NCBI GenBank assembly: GCA_944548615.1
Contig: OX155973.1
Coordinates: forward strand, 20,066,728-20,130,727
From: Micropterix aruncella
Lineage: Eukaryota > Arthropoda > Insecta > Lepidoptera > Micropterigidae
DNA: 64,000 nucleotides
Reading direction: 5' to 3'
Part shown: positions 51,501 to 60,500 of the stretch, in pieces
How the letters are laid out: every line of letters begins with the position of its first letter
Numbering within the stretch: the stretch's first letter is position 1
The notes under the pieces: model-generated
Told to the model about the DNA's origin: nothing
The model's input: the letters and a program-made list of their open reading frames with translations, nothing else
Databases searched by the model: none
Made by a program: the position numbers and the translations under genes

Positions 51501-54500
51501 AAAGAGGTGAAATAGAGATTTAGCTGGCAGGCCACGAGCGCCAACTTCCACCGCGTGAAGGTGAACAGTGAAGCCGTTCCGGGTTACGGCATTTGCAAGA
51601 TCATGGTATTTATTTAATTTGTACTCGTGGTCTTTTGGGATATTTGATTCCCATGGAACAGTTAATTCTACGATAAGAGCCACCTTCCGAGATAGAGAGT
51701 AAAGAGTTATATCTGGACGGAGGGCTGTGCATCCGAGACTTTCAGGGAATTTATACTGCTTAGAGACCGAATCAACCTCCAGAATCCAATCTGTAGCTTT
51801 CTCGATTATTGAGAAAGGTTTTGTAGTTAAATGTTTTTTGCCTTTAGAGCCATCCCGCACAAACTGTATTGGGGGTTTGGAGGATACTGTCAAACCCTTG
51901 TTGGCACGAGCCACTGAGAGACTAATTACCTCGCGAATAACAGCGAGAACTTTGTCATGGCGGTAAGTGTACCGTCCTTGATCTAAGGCCACCTTGCAGC
52001 CAGCTAGAATGTGCCTAGCTGTGCAAGGGGTATTGCTACAGAGGGGACAAGAACTATCCTCGGCAAAGCTCCAACGAGCGAGGTTACTGGGGTCTGGAAG
52101 TGTATGCTGAAAGGCATTCAAATAAAATTTCAGCATCTCTGGCGTCCAGTCATAGAGCATTACCTTCCAGTGCATTGGAGGCGGAATGCAAAAGTCACCA
52201 ATTGTTGTCCAATCATTCTGGCATTGAAGGCCAAATATTAAAAACTGGAATTCTAAGTAAAGTTTCAAAGCTTGACGAGATGACTGAAATATATCTAGAT
52301 ATTTTACAGTCGATATTATAGCATTTAAATGTCGACCTATTCTTGCCTTACTGCGTACGTCATGCTGAAGAACGGCTCCACCAACAGAACATGTGTTATC
52401 CATAGCACGATGTAGTTATCCGATGAGAAGAAACTAATAAATAATAAATCAGTTAAATTCCTCGGACATCTGGATGCAAAGATGTCATGGAATCTACATA
52501 TAGAGCATGTTAAGTCAAAACTTTCGTCAGCCTGCTATGCTCTATTACGCATCAGAAATTGTTTGGAGAGAACTGAAGTAATATCGGCCTATTACGCGCT
52601 AGTTGAGTCACACCTGCGCTATGGTATTCTTTTATGGGGTAATGCAGCACACATCAACAGTGTATTCACTCTCCAGAAAAGAGCCATACGTGCGATAGTA
52701 GGTATTGGTCCACGGCAGTCATGTCGTGAACACTTCCAAAAACTAGGGATATTGACCGTATATGCAATTTTTGCTCAAGAAGCTCTTTGCGAATTCTATT
52801 GCAATAAGAGCTCGGCCATATCCCACGAGGAAGTACATCGGCATGACACCAGGAATAAAACCCTGTATCTCCAACCGTTCGTAGCACGTACTGCCAAGTT
52901 CCAGGCGACTAGTCGATACTTAGGCCTCAAACTTTTCAATAAATTGCCCGAAAGATTAAAAGAAATTAAAAACATCGATATTTTCAAGAGATCCATCCGA
53001 GTCTATCTGCTTAAAATCAACATGTATGCCCATAACGACTTCTTAAAATATTTTGAAAAAACATAGCATCGTATCTACCCATTTAATCTAATACATATTA
53101 TTTACCGTTAATTGTTTTCTTGTAAACTGTTATCATATAGTCTATGTTTTTGTAAATTGGTAAGTTTAAAACTATATATTGTATATCATCTCTTGTCTAA
53201 ATTGAGTAACTAATTTAAGATTAATTACTGTCATTCCTACACAATTGTATGGTTGTATTGGAAATAAATACCTTTTACTTTACTTTACTTTACTTTAATA
53301 TGGGCCAGTATTTAAAGACTATCTACTCTTCCATTCAGTATGCTATGAACATGCACGATGAAGCGCATCTGATATCGATTTGCAATAAAAGGCTAGAGAT
53401 AGTGCTCAATTAGGCAAAGGAATTCCTGATACATTGGAGCTTAAAAAATCCAGGATGCCGACCATTGCTTTGGTCTTGAAATATCCGGATTGTTTTTTTG
53501 GGATTCTGAGTATTTTCAGGGCAAATGTTCTATGGCAATATAGACAATTAAAACCAACGTTTTTAAAACTGAACGATATCACCATACTGTTGTCGCAAAG
53601 AGTGAAAGATCTAGGTCTAATTGTCGATGAACATTTCTCCTGGCAACTACACGTGGATGAGGTAAGTCGCAAAATATTTGCTAGTTTTCACCCTCTGCAA
53701 ACGCTCAGAAGATGTCTTTTATGCATGCAAAGAAATCTCTTGCACAGTCCCTCCTCTTACCTTTTCATGACTATGCAGATGTGGCTTATCTCAATTTATC
53801 AGAGGAACTACTCAATAAACTTGAACGTTTGTAAAATATATGCATTTGATTCATCTTCGGTCTAAGTAAGTATGATGAAGAGCTCGAATATAGGGCACAG
53901 TTAAAGTGGTTGCCAGTTCGCCAAAGGAGAATCGTTCATATACTTTCTCTTTTCTATCGTGTAGTCTCCCAATCAACACCATCCAATCCCAATCATCCAA
54001 AACTTTTTGAACGATTACGTTCCTATGGTCTCGCACTTCGGTCAACCTCTGACAGTTTACTAAAAAAATTGTGTCATAATATTAATTTTTATTCCTACTC
54101 TTTCTGTGTCCATGGTGTAAGACGCTGGAACGATCTCCCGGAAAATATACGAAGCTCGCCTTCTTTACCATCATTTAAGACTCACTTCAAAGATTACTAC
54201 CTTTCTAAGAAGTAACCAGTTCTTCCCTTTCTCTCCCTATTTCCTCTCCTCGGGCATTCTTAGTATTAAATACCTTTACTGGTCTGTATTTTATGTAGAC
54301 GAACGTAATATCCTTTATTTCCACAATGCGCGCATGTACCACTGGGATTAAGTTAGTTGTAAGGCATTGCCATTAAGGCATTGCGCTAATTAAGGCTTAC
54401 GACCGTAAGATGGCCCGTGAGGCCTTATCGCTAAATAGGAACAATCTACGCATACTGGTGAGGGCGCTCACGGGGCATTGTGGCCTGAACAAACACATGT

Positions 54501-57500
54501 TCAACCTCAAGCTCAGAGACACAAAAATGTGCAGGTTCTGCCAAGGGGCAGAGGAAACTCCCCAGCACCTCATGGGGAGTGTGGCCCGCTGATGCGTAAA
54601 AAATACACCCACTGGGTGGTCATTACCTCCAACCTGAGCAGGTAAAACAATCTGGTGCCAAAAGCCTGCTGCGGTTCTTAAATGACACGAGGCTTAGCGC
54701 AGAACTATACTAGGTGGCGAACACAATGGTAGCAGCGTTACAAGGCTCATAAAGACCTTAGTAAAGTTATTGCCATGTGGCAATAAGCTCACCTTTTTGT
54801 ATCATAATTAAGAACAAATAAGGAGTATATTATTATTATTATTATAATTGAAACACTCGAAAGTTTATTTATAAAACTAACTGTGGAAGTCCTTTACCAG
54901 CGTAATTATACACTTTTGAATGCTAAATCAGCTCTAAAACTCATGATGACCACCATCAAGGAGTCACAATTAAAATAAGTGTGAGACCACCTAGTTTTTT
55001 CAGTCTGCAAATATATCAATGTTTAAACTTACCGCAGCTACAGTGAGTAAGTCGAATACCCTACAGCAATCTTTCCAAGCATTCGCATTACCATATTTGC
55101 TAAGGCACTCATCATAAAAGCCATAAACTCTGGTGATCTGCCGTGTCTCGTGATTACCCCGAAGCAATGTAATCCTGCGAAAGAAAACAATATTCATTTA
55201 TGAATAAACTGGGGAAAGGGTTGGCAGTTTTTTAAGGAACTTTGTGACCATCTAAGGGGCTGAAAAAACCACTGCATGCATCGATGCAAGAGTAATAGGT
55301 TGTTCAAAAAGGACGCTGAAGTTTTAAATATATATAAAACAAGTTGCATAATCAATATCTCTATATTTTTTTACTTGGAATGTCAATTAATAGCATTAAT
55401 TATGGACGATATCAGGCTATGTTGAGTGGCTAGCATTCTGAAGGTCCAATTCTCAATGACTATTGCATAAATCAGGCTTGATTTCACTAACGGCCTGGTG
55501 GCATAGTGGTTATGTCGCCTTTTCATTGTAAGATTCTGGGTTTGATTCCCGGCTGGGTCACCATTTTTGTTAGGATAAAATTAACAGAATTGCACTTTAA
55601 TTCTGTCGATTGAATGCAATGACAAGACACACACTTATATACATGGTACACGCCACGCACACATCTATATAAACACTTCATAGTAGGGTTGGTTGTAAGA
55701 GATTAAAATTTGATAATAAACCCACCCATTGTGAAATTTCACAATAGAGCAGAAACAAACAAACTAATGACGCAGTTGATGTCTGGGGCCAAGATAACCA
55801 GTTTGTCTTGTTGGTCGGCCCAACTCTAGGATCAGCAGCTACCATCCGGTAGCCTCCACGAAGAGACGAATTATTCCGAAAGGCCTCAATGAACTCTGTT
55901 TGCACTTGTTTCCTGCATGTGTAGGCAGCAGTGTATCGGAAGTGCGCTGGGGGAATCCCCTTGGGCAGGCCCTTGACAGACATCAATGCCAGCACTTGCA
56001 ACGGTATCTTAGAATCCGGCGTATGACTGGAAGAGTCTGGAAATGTATGTTTCCTAAGAAAGCGGGTTAGATGATGATCTGAAGTCACCTATTCAAGAAA
56101 TGACTACAACCCAACCTCGGTGATTACCGTTGGCAAAGGGCGAATTACTACTAACATCAGGTAGAGGTTTGTGTAAGCGGCATTGAACTATAACCATTCT
56201 AGCAGACAAGAGTAATCCATCCGAAAATGGTAGACAGGGGATGTAGGAACCCTACTGGCTTGTCAGTAGCCTGCCTTGCTGCTCGAGGTCTCTGTCAGCC
56301 CATGGTGGAACTGGATTAGTAAATTGTCTTTGTCTCCCAAAGTCTTTGCGACTTATCTCAGAGCGACAAAATGACAAGATCGTTATAACATCCTGGGATG
56401 CTTCCATTCCTGGGATTCACTCGCAGAAATGAACAAACTTCAACTGATGTTGGCCTTTAAGGCATCAATTGTATGTGGTTGATTTGCATACACCAGGGAT
56501 TTCACATCGACACAAGAAGAAGTCTAAGAAAGTTAAATTACACGATCTCGGTGGGCAGTTGACGTCGCCACTTCACGAGATAGAGAAACCTACGAACTTC
56601 ATTTAATGATTAGAAACGTTTAGAACATCAAACGAAAGTTTGACAATTTCCACGTATTTTTGAATTTTGTAGTTTTCCATGATTTAATGGTGTATCTCGA
56701 TAAACACCAATAATACAAGAGGCTATTAAAATAAGTATCGTCTAAAACAACATTTCTGAATTAAATTAGATTAAAATATATTTTTTTAGTAGATAATAAT
56801 TTCACAACTATATAATAAATAACAATAATTAATAGGTAATAAATATATAATAATAATTTGTAATGATAAGGATATAATAAATACTTAAATAGAATAAATA
56901 TAAATGTGTCTATATAAAAACATATTTTTTAAATATTGTCCAAAATGTGTTTATGAATAAAAGGGTCTTTTTTGAAAGACCCTACAGAATTTGTTTCAAG
57001 AAAGAGTATTATATTAATATATGAGAGACAAACCTATCAGGATATCTGGCCTTCAGGGTCATTAGCCTGGTGAGTGTCTCCAGGCTGTAGTAGCCCCTGT
57101 CGACGTAGTCCCCCATAAAAATATAATTTGTCTGCGGTACTTGGCCACCAGTTCTGAACAATTCTTCCAAATCGTAGAACTGTAATAAAGCATAATTTTT
57201 AGTACTCTAAAGATACCTCCATCTCAACCTCAGACTGTTTTACACCCCTAAGTAGATTGCTAAAATCAAGTTGGATTAGGGAATTGAAGGAAGACTCTCC
57301 TTAGGTCTAGGTCAGGGGTCGGCAGCCTATTGAAACGAAAGAGCCACAAAAAAATTTCGTTTCAATATTATAGCACTTGCTTATATATATTCGATTTTTA
57401 ATTTAAAATAAACGGCTTTAAATACCAAATAATATTTATTCATATAAGAACACAAATATAGATAGTTACATCAATGGGAGCATTGGCTTTGCATGCCTTT

Positions 57501-60500
57501 TGAAAGTTTGATTAAATCTGGCTTATAACTTGTTGTTTTAAGTTTCAAGCACGAATCTAGATCTTTATTTGTTAGTTGACTTCTAACTTTACTTTTTATT
57601 ATATGCATGCAAGAGAACGCTTGCTCGCACAAGTATGTCGACCCGAAGTTCGGCAGCAATCCATAGGTCAACTTCTTCACCTCACTGTAGCATCCTGGAA
57701 GACTATTCCATGAGGGCCAACTCCGAATATGAGGACTATTCCACTCCGAATATGAGGGCCTCACTTGTGTTGCGCGATGTGCATGCATTTCTGGACCTAC
57801 AACTCTTCCAACTTGCTCTTGAGTTCTGTGAACTTGCTACTCCTCAATTATTTGGTTTTCAAATCCAGCAATTGCATTTGAAGCGATCCAGCATCAATTC
57901 CAAATGGCTCAGGGTTGATCTCATTTGTATTTGTGTTAAGAGGATTTACTATGAACACGAGAGTACTTTTGTTTGTTTTGAATTGCTCGAATCTCTCAGC
58001 GAATCTATCCTTCATTTTTTTATAGCTATGCTGAAGTAATTCATGTCAATAGTTGCATTGGTCTCGTCGCGATATTGCCTCAGATATTTTAAATGAAGTA
58101 ATTTACCGCTCTCCATGTCTTCAACAAAAAGAAGTATTTTTTATCCAGTCAATGTTATCTCATTACGGTCATGTTAAGCATAGCGATTTGTAATTGTAAT
58201 TAACGATTATGAAAATAGAAGCTATTGAGAAATTAGGTAGGTACTTAAAATATATTTTCTTATTTTGTAAGGATTTTGATAATTTGCATATGGAACTGGA
58301 GAGCTGCAACTTTACATCAAAAGAGCCGCATGCGGCTCGCGAGCCGCAGGTTGCTAATTACTGGTCTAGGTCTTATTGTCTAATATGCCACTATCAAGAT
58401 CTTCCTTCTTAGTTGTGCCACTGATAGTGGCGGGGGTGTCATACCAGGCCTACTACAACTGCCAGCAACTCATAATAAATATAATACATATTTTATATAG
58501 GTACTGGGGTTTGTAGCTATAGCAGTGGTGGTCTCTTAATATAAGCCCAAAAGTCTGGCTTGCCTATTCTTTAAAAAAACAATTAAATAAATGAATTTGC
58601 TTGCGCCTACTAGTGCTATCTAGCGCGCACAGCTCGCTCTACGCGACAAAATATCTATTGACAGAGCTACGACAATCATCGACAGGGTGCGATTGCTGCC
58701 ACATATAAATGAGTGATTTCAGCAAGTCATCTCGCTCGCACATATGTGCTTTCAAAATCAGTGTACCTTTCATTCTAACCTGTGGCAAATTATGCAAAAC
58801 AATATATGTATATATACGACTTTTATATTTGAAGCTAAGCCCGGCTTCCTTAGACATGACGTTGATGCAAATGTGTCAGACAGAAAGCGCTTCTTTGCGA
58901 AATTTCACTGTAGTTAGTTTGGATTGCTTTGTGCGAGTGACATCGCGGTAATTTTTGATCGTGTAATTTCAACTGATTTGTGGTTTTGAAGTAATAATAA
59001 ATTTCAATTGAAGTGCCTGATAAACAATAGAGGAGATTGTTCCTTGTGGTGAGTTATGTGTACAACTTTTAACCGGCGAGGACAAAGTAAAATCTTTGAG
59101 TTTTGAGCAAAAAAAGCTACTAATTTCTTCACCTAAACCTACAAGCGATTTGTGTATTTCTCAGTCAAGTAAATCGCATAAACGACAATTTAATAGATCA
59201 GTGTACAAAACTCACTGGGTCGTCGGTTGTTCCCATTTCAATAAATTGTTTTGTTATTGCTGAATTTATTTTTTGAAACGACTTAAATGTTTGGAATTCG
59301 TCTGGTTATGATGATCTAAATAATTTAGCCGGCGCGATAAAAAGACACATGAATTCGCAAAAACACATGAATGCGGTTATTTCGTTTAGTAATTTTGGTA
59401 AACAACGAATTAAGACATCTTTATCTCGGCAGTTAAATGATGAAATTTTGAAGCACAATATGCGCGTTGACCAAAATCGCAGTGTTTTTCAGAGATTAGT
59501 CGATATTGTTTGTCATTTAGCGCAACAAGAACTTCCATTCAGAGGTCACGATGAGTCCTTTCAAAATACGATATCTATTTAGAAAAACACATGCAGCTAC
59601 AACAAGCCGATAAGCGAGGACCGAGTTATTTGTCTAATAAAATTCAAAATGATATTATTCATTTCGTAACCGGCGTTATGAAAACTCGCGATGAATTTTT
59701 GAAATCAACACAACAAAATTTGTTTCAATTATTATTGACGAAACTCCCGATATCAGTCACAAAGAACAATTATGCCTGATTCTTTGATATTATTTTGGAA
59801 ATGACATTCATGACCGTTTTTTGGGGTTCGTTAATGTATCTGAAAGTCGTATAGCAGACACACTGTGTAATATTATTTTAGAAATGCTAAATAAACAGGA
59901 GTGTACTGCAAAATTAGTAGCACAGAGCTATGATGGCGCCGGTGTAATGTCCGGTGTTAGAAACAAAGTGCAACAAAAAATAAAAGATGTTTGTCCACAA
60001 GCAATTTACATTTGGTGCAATGCACATATTTTAGCCCTGGTGTTGACTAAATCATGCAACAGAATTGGAGAAATCAGTTGGTTTTTTTCAACGCTCCTGT
60101 CTTTGTGTAATTTTTTTAGCCACAGTACAAAACGATCTGCATTTTAAGATACTCATTGCAGCAAAAAATTACCTCTTGGTATATGTCGCGAACTGTAAAC
60201 ACAGTTTTTGTGGGAAGTATGGGACGCTATATACCTCCTTATAGCCTAGACTATTCACCGTATGAATTTCATGTTTCCAGTCCCATGAAAGAAGAACTTT
60301 AAAGCGACTATACCACTTGGATGACGAGGTGAAAGCTCCAACCCAACAATGGTTATTGGGCATTGGACGGGACTTCTTTGCCGAAGGCATCGAAAAACTT
60401 GTACCGCGCCTCGACAAATGCTTAAATAACGGAAGTAATTACGTTGAAAAGTAGATTTTGAATGGAACTTTAAGATACAAATAAAGTAATTGTAAAGTTT

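Noticed and set aside
55492..55565. A functional tRNA gene
   Set aside because: A and B boxes are present but the acceptor and anticodon stems do not pair properly; it is a SINE head.
55678..56088. 136-codon - strand frame
   Set aside because: It overlies an old copy of the hairpin-tailed retroposon and the SINE tail; other copies do not keep this frame.
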